Shown piece after piece: positions 1 to 12,400 of a DNA stretch of 64,000 nt; position 1 is the stretch's first letter; every line of letters starts with the position of its first letter. The stretch spans positions 68,389,492 through 68,453,491 of the forward strand of contig NC_057867.1 in assembly GCF_019393635.1 (NCBI RefSeq), in the 5' to 3' direction. The position numbers and the translations under genes were made by a program. The notes under the pieces are model-generated. The model was not told where the DNA came from. It did no database searches and worked only from the letters and a program-made list of their open reading frames with translations. The stretch is from Dromiciops gliroides (Eukaryota; Chordata; Mammalia; Microbiotheria; Microbiotheriidae).

Positions 1-72
1 TATTAATGTAAGCATGACTGTTTTCTTTTTCCCAATAAAAATGCAAGACTGTGGAACCTGGTTTCACTTTTT

Positions 73-228
73 GTTTTGTTTTGTTTTGTTTTTTGCAGGG
101 CAATGAGGGTTAAGTGACTTGCCCAGAGTCACACAGCTTGTAAGTGTCAAGTGTCTGAGGTCGAATTTGAACTCAGGTCCTCCTGAATCCAGGGCCGGTG
201 CTTTATCCACTGTACCACCTAGCTGCCC
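73..228 (-). repeat. WSINE1/WALLSI-like tRNA-derived SINE
   Basis: Antisense copy with a (TTTTG)n-type head and the reverse-complement tRNA region ending GCCACC/AGCTGCCCC. It is flanked by a perfect 16-bp target-site duplication, CCTGGTTTCACTTTTT, at 57-72 and 229-244. Confidence 0.85.
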
Positions 229-978
229 CCTGGTTTCACTTTTTTAAAAATTCTCTATCTCTCTTATTTTTATTTTCGATTCCAAATAATCTCTCTTTCT
301 CTACTCCTCTCCCTCACCCATTGAGAAGACATGACTTCTTAGAAACAACTGTGAGATCATTTTCCAGAGAAGAGGTAACTCAAGGAATTGACAGTATATA
401 GAAATGGGAAGGAGGATATGCTGAACCCAGCAGAGCATGAAAACTAGTATTGATAAAAAGAATACCTGGATCTGCAGACTTCACTGTTTTGGGAAAGAAT
501 AATGAATGCAAACAACAGAGGAATAATTCCACAGCTTGGTAAGGGAGAAAGAACATCGATCTTCTTGTGATCATGAACAATTAACAAAAATTAGTCTCAT
601 ACAGATAAAATGATGTGGAAGCTGATTTGGTAATTAGCAAGGCTGAAGAATACTAGACTATAGCAAATTAAAAATTGATTGATAAATTATGAGCACATAC
701 ATATATTTATGTATATGTAATAACTACAATACTGTATGCTTTTAAAGAGGAGAAAGAAAGGCCATTGGCCATAGCAGAAGGAGGAATTCTCTCCTGGAAA
801 ATTATTAAAGAATGAATAACTACAGCCATCAAAGCTACAACTTTCAATGGGCTTACTTAGTGGTAAAAGGAACATCTATTGCATACACTCCACTCCCTAC
901 CACTAGGCACTGAATTTAGGAATGAGAAGGAAGCTTGGAGGGTAGCAAGTCAAATCCTTGCTTAAGAAGAAGCCACTC

Positions 979-1138
979 GGGGCGGCTAGGTGGCGCAGTG
1001 GATAAAGCACCGGCCCTGGATTCAGGAGTACCTGAGTTCAAATCCAGCCTCAGACACTTGACACTTACTAGCTGTGTGACCCTGGGCAAGTCACTTAACC
1101 CCATTGCCCTGCAAAAAAATAAAAAAATAAAAAAAAAG
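979..1138 (+). repeat. WSINE1/WALLSI-like SINE
   Basis: Full-length sense copy starting GGGGCGGCTAGGTGGCGCAG and ending in an A-rich tail. Perfect 15-bp duplication AAGAAGAAGCCACTC at 964-978 and 1139-1153. Confidence 0.85.
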
Positions 1139-1857
1139 AAGAAGAAGCCACTCTATAATTACCCCATAAATGGTCATCTAACTTTTATTTGAAGATATCC
1201 AGTGATGGAAAACTCACTGCTTCCTGATTAGCCATGAAATTCCAGCACCCCTCCCCACTCCAAAATAGCTTTCTATCTACTAAAATAGCTAGAAATTAAA
1301 TCATTTAGTACTACATTCATTAACTGAGAATTAGGTAACATATTAGAGTAAACCAGAGTAAATAGAAAACACAAGTAATGCTCTACGTAAACTAATTGCA
1401 TTGAATTATATAGTTAAATTGTCAGTGTTTCTATCAATAGACTCAGTTCTCTGTTATTTCTGTTCTACTGGAGCTCATACTGGTGAGAAGGCTTAACTCA
1501 CATCACCTAGCTGAATTTGCAAGGCTAGGGCACCTCTGTTTTAATCTTTCTGCTTTCTTCCCAAGTGTATTATCTGAACCACGACAAAGTCCTTTGGCTT
1601 CTTTTGAGCTTGTAATGAGGGAACATAAACCCAAACAATGCTACTGGAATCCATTTCTATAATCAATCACAGATCGATGTTCTATTTTTTTCTTTTTTGG
1701 TAAAATGAACGTCTTAACTCCATCCTGCGGACTACTTAAGTCCCTTAGCTTATAATGGCATGGTTTACTGATTTGTAGCTTTGATTCCCCTATAGAATTG
1801 AAAACTTAGTGAATGGTAATATGTTATATTTTAAGGAGAGTATTTAAAGTCACTGTA

Positions 1858-2015
1858 TCTGGGTTCCAGTCTGTCTCCTATTTAATTTACCCTACCTTTG
1901 TGATCTTGGACATATTAACTTCTCTGAAGCTCAGTTTCCCTAACTGTAAAATGATAAGGTGTTGGACTGGATGATCTTTAACACCTACTTCCAGCTTTGA
2001 ATATATTTTGCCATG
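1858..2015 (+). repeat. MIR fragment
   Basis: Sense MIR core: GGGTTCCAGTC, TGATCTTGGACATATTAACT, CTCAGTTTCCCTAACTGTAAAATG. Confidence 0.55.
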
Positions 2016-2605
2016 AACTGAAAGATTAAGTTACAGAAGTGAGGAAAAGATTTTAACTTGTTTTATCTTACAAATAATTACTTAAAATGTGTCATCCCAC
2101 AATTTCTTTAAAAAACCCCAACAACCAGGCTCCCTACAAAGCAATAACCACTTGTCCTAGAAAGAAAAGTGGCTACTTGCAAGGCTATTTTAATTCTTTA
2201 TTTCTTAAGGAAAAATAAATGGTTGTTTAGAACATGCATCCTGATTTCCAATTGTAATTCATTTTGGGAGATTAAATTTAGCAATGTGACATGACTTATA
2301 AGAAAATTAATACCCAGCAAAGCATGTTGAATAGCTTTGCAATCTATCCTGGTGATAAGCTGAAGTTTTTCAATATTTGATGTACTAAATAGTGCTGCCT
2401 TGTTTCATTGTAACAGTGGTAAAAAGAATGGGCAAATTCATGAATCTGGATATTAGTTATACTGTTACTGTATAAATACATTTTACTTTAAGTGAGATCT
2501 CTTTTCTTCACAGAATTACATATAGAAATTCATTTTTAGAAGTGATAGTGCTTTAGATCTACTAAGGTTTACACACAATATCTTATTTGATATAAAAACG
2601 TTGTG

Positions 2606-2767
2606 GGGGGGGTGGCTAGGTGGCACAGTGGGTAAAGCACCAGCCCTGGATTCAGGAGGACCTGAGTTCAAATCCGGCCTCAGACACTTGACTCTTACTA
2701 GCTGTGTGACCCTGGGCAAGTCACTCAACCCCCATTGCCCCGCACAAAACAAAACAAAACAAAACAA
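2606..2767 (+). repeat. WSINE1-like SINE, first of a tandem pair
   Basis: Complete sense copy with a (CAAAA)n tail. The left duplication AAAAACGTTGTG is at 2594-2605, and a related AAAAACCATTGTG at 2768-2780 separates it from the next SINE. Confidence 0.85.
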
Positions 2768-2780
2768 AAAAACCATTGTG

Positions 2781-2934
2781 GGGGCAGCTGGTGGCACAAT
2801 GGATAAAGCACCAGCCCTGGATTCAGGAGGACCTGAGTTCAAATTCGGCCTCAGACACTTTACACTTACTAGCTGTGTGACCCTGGACAAGTCACTAAAC
2901 CCTCATTGACCCACAAAAGAACACCCAGCAAAAC
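2781..2934 (+). repeat. WSINE1-like SINE, second of a tandem pair
   Basis: A second sense copy immediately downstream, ending in an irregular A-rich tail. A third version of the target (AAAATGTTGTG, 2935-2945) lies at its right end. Confidence 0.85.
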
Positions 2935-3045
2935 AAAATGTTGTGAGGTATGTACTATAGATATTATCTTGGTTTTACAGATAAAGAAATTGAGACTCAG
3001 AAATGTTAAATGGCTTCTGTGTGCTCACACAGATACTAAATGTTG

Positions 3046-3475
3046 GAGGCAAGATTCACAGAATTTCAGAGTTGGAAGAAACCTCAGAAGCCATCTAGTT
3101 CTACCTGTACCTGAACAAGAAAAGCCTCTACCACATACCTAATAAGTGATTATCTGACCTTTGAAGATCTCTAGTGAGAAAGAACCTACTTCATAAGACA
3201 ATCAGTTCTATTGGATGGTTCTATTTGGGGGGAAAGATTTTGCTTATATCAATACTATATCTACCCCTTTTGCAACTCTACTCACTGCCCTTAGAGTTCT
3301 GCCCTCTGGGACCAAGAAAACAGTGATAACCCTTCAAGTACTTGAAGATAGTTATCAGGTATTCTCCAAGTCTTCTCTTTTACAGGTTAAGCATCCCTAG
3401 CCCCTTCATCTGATTATCGCATGTATGATCTCTAGGCTTTTCCCTATATCAAGCTCCTTGTTCTTTCTGTTTTGT
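3046..3475 (-). repeat. CR1/L3-type LINE 3' fragment
   Basis: Antisense CR1-clade 3' end: a box like CAGAGTTGGAAGAAACCTCAG, then GCCATCTAG, then TTCTGCCCTCTGGG near 3297, then CCTTCAAGTACTTGAAGA near 3331, then TACAGGTTAAGCATCCC. Strongly diverged. Confidence 0.6.
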
Positions 3476-3619
3476 CACACTACATCCCTTGGTATCAGAT
3501 GTAGCCACAATACCCTAATTCCTGAATTTGCTCATTGTTCTCAGCTCTAATTATCTGCCAGTGTTTGTGTCTTTAGTTGTATTGGCTATATAGCTTCGTC
3601 TTCACTTGTTAGACATCAA

Positions 3620-3735
3620 ATCTAAATAGGATTTAAAACTAGAAGGGAAATTAGATATTATCTAGAAGAAATTGGGACCCAGAGAGATTAAGTGATTTGC
3701 CTCAGTAGTAAAGAGCAGAAATAGGACTCTACATC
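3620..3735 (-). repeat. THER1/MIR-type fragment
   Basis: It contains AACTAGAAGGGAAATTAGA, CCCAGAGAGATTAAGTGAT and a degenerate right part, matching the antisense THER1 layout. Confidence 0.45.
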
Positions 3736-3774
3736 TAATGTATAATGTTGATTCCACTCTGATACACATGCACA

Positions 3775-3940
3775 GGGTCTGTGTCTGTGTCTCTCTCTCT
3801 CTCTGTCTGTCTCTGTCTCTGTCTGTCTGTCTCTCTCTCCCTCTCTCCCTCCTTCCCTCCGTCCCTCCCTTCCCCTTTGTCCCCTCTTTCTTTTTCTTCC
3901 TTCTTTGCCCCCCTTTCTGTCTCTTTCCCTTTCCTGTTCT
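3775..3940. repeat. CT-rich low-complexity tract
   Basis: Long CT/CTGT/CCCT runs. Apparent frames here on both strands are compositional artefacts. Confidence 0.8.
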
Positions 3941-5885
3941 TTCAAATTGTTTTAAACTTAGTTGAAATTATTTAGTGTACAAAGAGATAAAGACAAAATT
4001 TTATTGGGAGAAATTTGATTTCTGACTCAACTTTTTACTGCCTTTAGTTTGTTCTCACTAATTTCCTTTGCTGGGTAGATATTAACTGGGTATTGACCTC
4101 TAGGGATGTTAATAATAAATTTGTTGCCCAAATGTAAATATCGAATGTATCTCAATGAGTTTCCCTTTAGAACCAATAAATCTTAATCTATGAAACAGAT
4201 CAATATCTGTACTAAAAGAATTATTCTAAAAATGCTGCTGGAAATTATAGCATAACTTTTTAAGTGTAGCAGTATTTTACTTTAGACAAAGATAAAATGA
4301 AATAAGAGATCCTAGGTAAACTAATTATCTAAATCTGATGAGCCTACCAGGAAGTAGATGATCCTACTCTTTGACAAGTTTATCACCAATGAAAAATATT
4401 TTTCATTGAGCATGGATACCACTGGTCAACAGTTCATCTATCTACATACTTCAGATATTTTTCAGACATTTTAAGTTTTTCTTTTTCATTACAAACTACC
4501 AACTTCAAGAAATCCATTCAAAGGCTCTTTGCTATTATCTGCATGAAATTCAAATCCCTTCAGCTCCATTATCCTTTTCTGGCTCTTTAAGGAACTGAAA
4601 CCCTTCGGGTGAAGTCTTCCTGTAGGAGATTGGAGAGGTAGATTATTATCAGATAAAGGTTTGAAGGAAAATTTTATGAAACTTATAAAATACCAAGAGT
4701 TAGAATCAAAAGAGATGGTGAGTTATCTAAGTAATTTTCACACCAACATAAAATTTATGGCAGCCTTTTACAAATTAGTGGTCATGATTCATGTGGCTTA
4801 GTCTTAAAGAGCAGAACTTTGGAATGAGGTACAGCTGTGTTGATTTCTTAGCAAAATCTTTTCTACTCACATTATCACTATGCTGATCTTTCTTTTCTTT
4901 CTGTTAACTTCCTCTTACCACTTTGACACCATCCCCACAATGACCATATGGTACTTAATAATATTTCTAATATTATTGTCATATATTACTACTTAACTCA
5001 TTGTATCTAACGTTTCATGTATATTTCTATACCATGAAAGCTCCTTAAAGGTAGGAATTGTGTCTTATACTTCTTTGTATCCCCAACAAAATCTAGAGGA
5101 ATATCTTGTTTGTGTAGGTGTTTGATAAATATTTGTTGTTTGTTGTTGATTTGTTTGTTGCTGGTGGGGAAAACCCTTCTTTTATAGCCATATGACAATA
5201 GCCTTAAAGCATCTAGACAGTAAAACTAATTGCTCATTAAAATGACCCAATTCAGAATCCGAGATTTTTATGCCTTACTTTGTATAGACTTTTCCATTCT
5301 AATTCTCATTTCTTTCTGGGCCCATTTCTAGTTCACCCTGCCTGTATGCAACTGTTCCTTTTCTTATTCCTTTATCCATTTTTTTACCCCCATTCTCCCT
5401 GGTCTTCAGAAGGATTTCCTTTTTCTTAACCTTCAATTTTTCTGAGTCAAAGTGATAAACAATGCCTACAGGCCACTAATACCCACTGGTATTCCTTTTT
5501 TACTTCATTTCATATAGGAGTATTTCAAGTTCTGTTTAATTATACATAGCCAAACTACATGAACAGTGTTCAAGATACTGAAATATGATAATCTCACTTC
5601 TTATTGAACAACTATACAAATCCATTCTGTCTTTCATATTAAGCTGTACTTGAACATTCCTCTCTTTTTGATATATGGTATCTATTCTCCAAGGGTGAGT
5701 TTAAAAAAAGATGTTTTCTCCAGGGGTCCAGATGCAGAAAGCCTATGCTTTTTGTTTCATTTTATTTTAGACTTCAAAAATACACTTAGATTTTTAAAAA
5801 TATTTTACCTCAAAATAAGTTTCTGGTTTTTAAATATGTATAACTTGTTTGGAATACATATAAGTCATATAAATATTTAATAATT
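3941..5885. other. AT-rich intergenic DNA
   Basis: No gene seen. The only recognisable item is an antisense L2 3' tip at about 5025-5130 (GCTCCTTAAAGGTAGGAATT, then GTGTTTGATAAATATTTG). Confidence 0.4.
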
Positions 5886-6092
5886 CAAATTTATATGGTA
5901 CTTTACAGTTTGCAAAGCATTTTCCCTACAATTCTATGATGTAGATAGGCTAAATATTATCCTTGTTTTACAAATAAGGAAACTGAAGATCAGTGAAATT
6001 AAGTGACTTGGCATACCTATTAAGTTGACAACAGATTGGCTTGACTTCAAGTGCATCTGTCTAGCATTTTATCCACTACTCCACGCTGCCCC
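5886..6092 (-). repeat. MIR-type SINE
   Basis: Antisense layout: TTTACAGTTTGCAAAGCATTTT, ATTATCCTTGTTTTACAAAT, GGAAACTGAAG, then TTATCCACTACTCCACGCTG at the tRNA end. Confidence 0.65.
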
Positions 6093-8879
6093 TCCTGGCT
6101 GTGTACATCTTTGTAAATTATATATTTACCTTGTCTCATTTATTGAGTTGTAATCATCCTGAGTAGCAAAAACTGTTCTTCAGTCTTTAATATGGCATTT
6201 CCACAACATATCCTTTGAGTCAGTGGATTTGTTAAATAATTTACTTCATATATCACACTTGATCCTGTTCTCACATTCCCAATACTCTCAGTAATGTCAT
6301 AGTTCTACAAAAATAGCTATAAATTAGCCACAGTACACTCAAATATAATTTTGGACAAAACCTTTACTTTTAATAGACAAGCTGAAGATATGTTTTTGGG
6401 TTGTCAACAAATAATTAAATGCTAACCATCTCACTACTATGGTTTTTTTTAGATTTTCAAATATTCTTTTGAGGGGCAAAAAAGTATAGAAGCTCATCCC
6501 CCCCAATTTTCTGGGTTTTTTTTTAAACTTTCAACTTATTTTATTTTGGGTTCATAATAAGTTGAATTTGACAAATTCAGTGAGTATTACACAAGTATTA
6601 GAGCACCTCTCTGTTCACATTCATTTGGATAATGTGTTACCTCCTTCATTAGATTGTAAGCTTCTCGAGTGGGACAGTTCAATGTTGCAGAGTCCTTTCT
6701 CATTTAATCTGTTTGCTCTGATATTGGTATGGAGTAAAATGTTCATTTAAAAAAAAAGAAATTAGTTACTGTCTGAGAGCACTAGCCATTCCAGCAACAT
6801 CAGCCAAAGTACTGTAGCAACTAACTGGGGAGCATAGAATGTGAGGATAACATAAGTATGTGGAGAGTTTGAAGAGAAGATGACAGTTTTAAGAATTTAA
6901 ATAATGCTAGGCCCATAAAGGTACAACATCCATAGAGATTGTGGGAAACCTATTGTTAATAACTTTAACTACTTTTCCCTTTATTTATGAAATATTGGTG
7001 GCCCGAATGTTATCTTGGGTTTCAAATTTTACTGTATAGAGAAGCCTGGCTGGTTCACCAATACACAATACTTAAGAAAATAAACTATTTCTTTAATCAT
7101 TGTGTCCAAGGCCAACACTATATAATTTCTTAGCAATGATAAAACATAAAGCAGGTTAATATGTTTAAAATCCATAAAACAAATATATTTTTGAAATTAA
7201 CATTCTGACTTGTATGAACAGTATTAGTCAAAAGTCCCAGAATATCTATTCTGGTGATTCAGTACTGAAAATTATATTCATCTAGGCCTCCAAGCAAAGG
7301 AGATTAACAAAATTCCCTGGGATAATCAATTAACAAGTTAGCATATCAGTACACAAAGTCCTATGATTAGAAATTATTTTCATATTTTAGTTTTAGTCTT
7401 CCCTGCGTGAAAGTAGCAACCTGTGCCTAGCCTTTTAGTAGGTTATAAATGTTTATAAACTTCATTTCCTGTGAAGGAAATGAATAGAAATGATTCCTGG
7501 AAATATACTAGTGAAAAATACTATATAAGCATGAATACGACTAGAAGGTTATCCTCTTCCTTTTTGGGTAAAATATATGGGAAATATGCTAATATAGTTA
7601 GGATTATCCTGCTAAATGTCTAGTCCATGGATCATAGATTTACTAAAACATAAAATAAACCTCATCATTTTGTGTTTTACTAAAAAGACTACAGAGGATG
7701 ACCACGAGTGCAGAAAGCATATTATATGCATTAGAGAATTACTTAAGTACACATTGGTTAAGTATGGCTTAAAATATTGACGTAACCTTTTCTTTCAGGT
7801 TTGTCCATTGGCAAGAGTTATTGTAACATTAACTGTAATTTCTTTTCTTTTTCCTTTATTCTTCTCCCTAAACACCTGTGACTTATTTTTTCATGGTCTC
7901 TGGGCACATTAAACTACCTCTCATTTTATTTTCCTCTAGTTGAACAACTACAGGCAAATAAAGGAGGTTCAGGAATCAAATGAAAGTATTTAATATCAAG
8001 ATAATATATGGATTTCATTCAGTCAGTTCCACTTAATGAGCTATTAAGATTACTGACTTTCAAAGACAGTATTTTTTAAATTGCCATTAATAATGGAAAA
8101 GTATATGCCCCTTTGTGTATGGGTTCAAGTGATAAAAAGGTGTTTTTTTAAGAAATTAAAGGAGGCAGAAATGGGAATGATGAAAGATACCACCGAATTA
8201 CCAAAACCTGCAATCTTTTAATTAGAAGTTTTCCCATTTTCTTAAGGGAATAGTAGTTTCTTTCTTTTTCAGCAAGTGCTGGGGAGCTTTATTGTAGCTC
8301 TCCCTATTCTACCTGTAGTCAGTTGGTTGGTTAATATAATGTGCATTAGGAACTAATTTATTATAAGAATCCCCACCCCCCTCAGCTAGACCACTTTCTC
8401 TTTTGGAAAGTGGCAGTAGATCCCACTAGGGGAACACTGAGATATGAATTTTGCCAGCTAACTCAGGAAATGCCTAGGGTCTCCATGAAAAAGGATGGCA
8501 TTTTTGTTTTGTTTAGAACAAACCCAAACCCCCAACCGCCAAAATATTTACTGGTTTGGGGAAAACTATTGACCAAACATAAAGTTGAACTTGCTTTTAT
8601 ATTCACTATCAAGAGATGTAAGGGAGAGAAGTTATTTTGGGGATGGGGTGGGTGAGTGGTGTATATATAGGGATGGGATAGTTTTTTGTTATGGGAAGTA
8701 TATAAATGTTGCATTAACCAACGGAAAAAAGTGAACAGCTAAAGAGAAACCTGAAAAAAGGAGATCTATCCCTGGGCAAGAGGCACAGGGAGACTTGTTA
8801 CCCTTTGGCCTACCCCTTACACCTCCCTACCCCCTCCACCCCACCTCTGTACACAGTGACTCTCTGCCACGGACCACCT
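6093..8879. other. AT-rich intergenic DNA upstream of the candidate promoter
   Basis: No gene or well-preserved repeat recognised. Degraded L2-tip-like sequence lies around 6640-6730. Apparent short frames have no family resemblance. Confidence 0.35.
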
Positions 8880-8984
8880 TAAATTGTGTGACGACAGGTT
8901 GCCATGGAGATGGTTTTACGCTACAAGGGGATGAGCTGGGAGGCGGGGAGGGGGACTAAAGGGGTGTGTTGGTGAGAAGCATTT
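8880..8984 (+). promoter_or_regulatory. Candidate TENT5D promoter: CRE half-site, RFX X-box-like motif, GC box and G-quadruplex-type runs
   Basis: TGACG (8889-8893) is followed by GTTGCCATGGAGAT (8898-8911), which has the intact left half-site of an RFX X-box and a weaker right half. The purine strand then has five G-runs between 8927 and 8964 separated by loops of 1-7 nt, a G-quadruplex-type pattern that includes the Sp/KLF-like stretch 8938-8954. No TATA box is seen. Assignment to TENT5D rests on orientation, the downstream splice donor and the lack of any other gene in the window. Confidence 0.5.
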
Positions 8985-9429
8985 CAGCACTAGGCTGCAG
9001 TTGGACAGCAGCAGCGCCAGAGCACCAGTAGCTCCCCATCTCGGCTTCAGGGTGCGCTTCTCTCTCCATCTCTCTCTCCCTGAACCTTTTTCCCTCTCTC
9101 CCCGTCTCTTACTTTCTTTTCTCTTCTTTATTTCTGCTCTCTTTCCACTCCCTATTTCTCTTTTTCTCCTTCCCTTTCCCTCGTCGGTCTAACTCAACAC
9201 CAACAGAGAGGGACTGGGGGAATTTTATTCTATTCTTGCTCACCTCTCTTTTCTTTCCTCTTTATCCCACATTGCTGCTGAATGACATTCCAGTCAGCGG
9301 AATTGGACCGCGAAGGGTCGTGGCATCTCCCCTCTCAAGCTCCTGTTCGGAGGCTCTGAGGAAGTGGTGAGGAGAGAAGGTGTGTGGAAAAGAAGAATCA
9401 GACTCCTTAGTCTTCTTTGGACGCTTTGG
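8985..9429 (+). other. TENT5D: Candidate 5' UTR first exon of TENT5D
   Basis: This CpG-containing, pyrimidine-rich segment stands out from the AT-rich surroundings. It ends in TTTGG|GTGAGTG, a strong donor with GT at 9430-9431; a weaker alternative donor (GTGAGG) has its GT at 9367-9368. Joined to the acceptor at 24016 it gives a 5' UTR with one short upstream ORF. The start is a guess placed just downstream of the G-rich block. It could instead belong to a non-coding transcript. Confidence 0.45.
9282..9359 (+). other. Upstream ORF (25 codons) in the candidate 5' UTR exon
   Basis: ATG at 9282 is the only ATG in the proposed exon. It opens a 25-residue frame that starts MTFQSAELD and stops at TGA 9357-9359, before the splice donor. 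If the exon is real, this ORF would precede the main start and could dampen translation. No peptide function is claimed. Confidence 0.35.
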
Positions 9430-12400
9430 GTGAGTGTCTACTTTCTTCCCTCTTAGCAGTAGTGTTTTTGTGTGTGCACTGTGGATTTAGCGTACTGGAT
9501 TGTGTGTTCAGTAGTTTCTCCAAGGGGTAAGCTTCTCTTGTCTTCTTAACAGGGATGGTCTGAGGTGCTAGTTTGCCGAAAGCCCGTGGTCTTTTCGAGT
9601 TTTTCAGGATTTCTTTCTTACATTGCCATACGGAAGATTTATCAAGCTTATGTATGCGCCTTATCATTTGCTGTTATAGGGATGTGGAATCTTGTTTCCT
9701 GTTAAGAGTGGTTGGGATGATGTTTAGTTTTTGGCAGGTAGCCTCAGTTGTGAGACACTTTTTGTGCCTTAAGAGTGGGTGGCCACAGCACTGCTGCTGA
9801 CCAGGGCGTTTGACAGGGAGCGCAATCTTGTCCTTTCTGTCACTAGAAACGCTTCTAGGAGGAGGTAAATGTGCCTGCAACAGGACAGCAGCTGAAAAAC
9901 GGAGCTCATTGCCCCCTATGGCTCATACTTTCTTCCTCTTTCTGACCTTATGGGGGATTTGCAAAGCGGTGGTGTCTTAAAGGATGCAATATTTTTATAT
10001 TTTATTTCATTTAGGGATATTAGGGAGAAAAAATGTTAAAATTTCTCTGCTGACTTTAGGGGTGAGGAGGGTGTGAGCACAGCCAGGGGAGGGCAGCCTC
10101 TTCTCTGTTTCTTTGCACCCCATATGCGTTTGAATATCCTACAGTTGCCATTTGGAATGGATTTATTCTCTTAACTATCTTTTAGATTTTTCCACAGTTA
10201 GGATGCTCATTCGAATAATGATTATGACAAATCATTCATCTAGGTCACTATCTAAAGACCTTATTGAAGCTTTGCCCTGAGTCTCGAAATTTCACAAATA
10301 AACATATCCCATCCTTCCATAGTATTCAAGTCGAAGGGTCATGGAATTTGATAAATTCTCAGCCTGCAAGAATTCCTAATTGCTTACATTTAGAAAGATG
10401 GCTAAAATATAATATTTGGAAACCTACAGGTTATAAAGGGAAAGGAATGACAGAGCAGGTTTAAATATTTGAGTAGAAAGTATATTGTGCTTGGAGTTTT
10501 TAGTAGAAGCTTCTGTTTACATATCTAGGATTACTTTCATCATCTTTTGGTCTATGATAAAGGCTTGATCATAAGAGCAACATGTAGTTTTTCATTTAAA
10601 GATTTTGATGTTAACTTCATTTTTAATGATCAAAATTGGGTTGGTTTTCAAGGAAACAAAAATAAATATATTTCACTTCAGTTCCACGGTTCTCAAGGGG
10701 TAAATATTTGAGTGATTTATTTATGTTGATAATGAACCCATTTATTGTTCTGTCATTAGGACAAAAATCAAATGATCTATTCAGGTATTGTTGTATGAAC
10801 CTTATTGTAATTGAAAGGACTTTGGGAATTGACCTAAAATGGAACTGTTTAAGCAACAATAGTGATGTGACTTAATCCTAAGAACCAAATTTGAAAATGA
10901 CTAATGTTTGAAAGTGAATAGATATTGCGAACTCCCTTTTGAATCTTTAAATTGTATATCCTTATTTTAACAGCACAATTGAACTATAGCATAAATGACA
11001 GAATATTCCGTAATGTAAGTGCTGTTCTATGACTCAAGCGCAGTGGTCAGTTAATGTAAAAATTGCATCAAGAGGATATTAAAAGCTTCATTTAAGTATG
11101 CAAATAGCATCTTAGCATGAATACTATGACTGCGCCATTCTTTTCCTTTATTCTGTTGTGTATGACTCTTCAAATAATGCATAGCTACATTTTAATTATA
11201 AATTAAGCACTGCAGATTATTTCAATTTTTTTTATTTAAAAGTACTTTAAGTCAAGGAGGATTATAAGCCAGAACATTGTGATTAAGCACAATGTGATTT
11301 TTAATGAAAAATTTTAAAAGACTGGAAATATACTTAGACTTCCTTTGAACTTTTCCTTAAAAATGGCAACTAGCCTAGTCAAGCACTAGTTTGTCAGATT
11401 TTAACTTGATATATGCCTTTCTGATTAAATCCTTCAGATATGAGGGGTTAACAAGAAAATCCATATAAAAGAGGAACAACTTGATGCTATATTGTAACAA
11501 ATGTCTTCTATTCAGGATAATTTTTCAAGCAATTTATAAAATAGGAATAGGTATAAGATTTATAGGAACTGGTAGATACAATGTGAATCTTTAAGAAGAT
11601 CTTCATGGGAAGTCTCTGTCAGCACTCATTTTTTAAAAGAGAATAGTTTCTTTATAGTGTTTTACATTTACATAGATTAACTGAAAACAAACCTCTTTTT
11701 CCCTTCCTGTGACCAAAATTCACTCTATCAATGAAAGTTTAGCTCTTTGAATCCAACTGAGACTTTTAAAAATTGGTCCTGTAGGATTTTGGTTTCTATT
11801 TAATATTATACATATATTTTAAAGTTCATGTATAGCTTTTGGACATTATTATAACTTAACCACAAGGAAAACACCTGTCTCTGGTTAAGGCTAACACAAT
11901 ATTTCACATTAAAAAAGAATCCTATTTAAGAGTACAGTGAACTAAGATGAAATCTGTTTCTATTTTTCCCTGACTTTTAAATATATGTCTTTAAAATATT
12001 TAAAGAACTCTTCATTGAGACAGGAGGCATATTTTCCGATAGAATGGTTATTCAGACCATTAATTTAATGCCACACATATATGATAGATATGTAGAAAAA
12101 TGTGTGTGTCTAATTATTGCAGACCCAAGGTAGTAGTGATCTATCTACAAGAGGTTATTGACTTGTAGAATTACCTCGAAACACATGATTATTCCTTAGT
12201 ATAGGGTAAGTTAAAGGAGAACAGAATATTCATTTTAATCCCATTTATGTGTTTAATCAGAAACACTGAAAAGAAATGTCTCCTTTTGATTTGCCTTCTC
12301 TGTAGTAGGGTAAATGAAGCTCTGTAGCTTTCTTGGTAGGAAAAAAAAATCACTTCCAGTCTTGCGCTCACTGTTTCTACCATCTTTGATATCCATCTTT

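Larger units (their letters stand above)
2565..3045 (-). repeat. MIR-type SINE split by two younger SINEs
   Basis: The left part (to 2605) and right part (from 2946: AGGTATGTACTATAG, then an ACAGATAAAGAAATTGAGAC box and a CTCACACAG box) form one antisense MIR interrupted by the two SINEs at 2606-2934. Confidence 0.6.

Noticed and set aside
2516-2909. Overlapping frames on both strands repeating a GPEFK/LNSG-like peptide
   Set aside because: Translations of the two tandem SINEs; the same peptide recurs at every SINE in the window.
3688-3975. Ser/Leu-rich and Arg/Glu-rich frames
   Set aside because: Products of a CT-rich low-complexity tract.
9001-9192. A 63-codon Leu/Ser/Phe-rich frame in the candidate exon
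   Set aside because: It has no ATG start and comes from a pyrimidine-rich 5' UTR-like tract.
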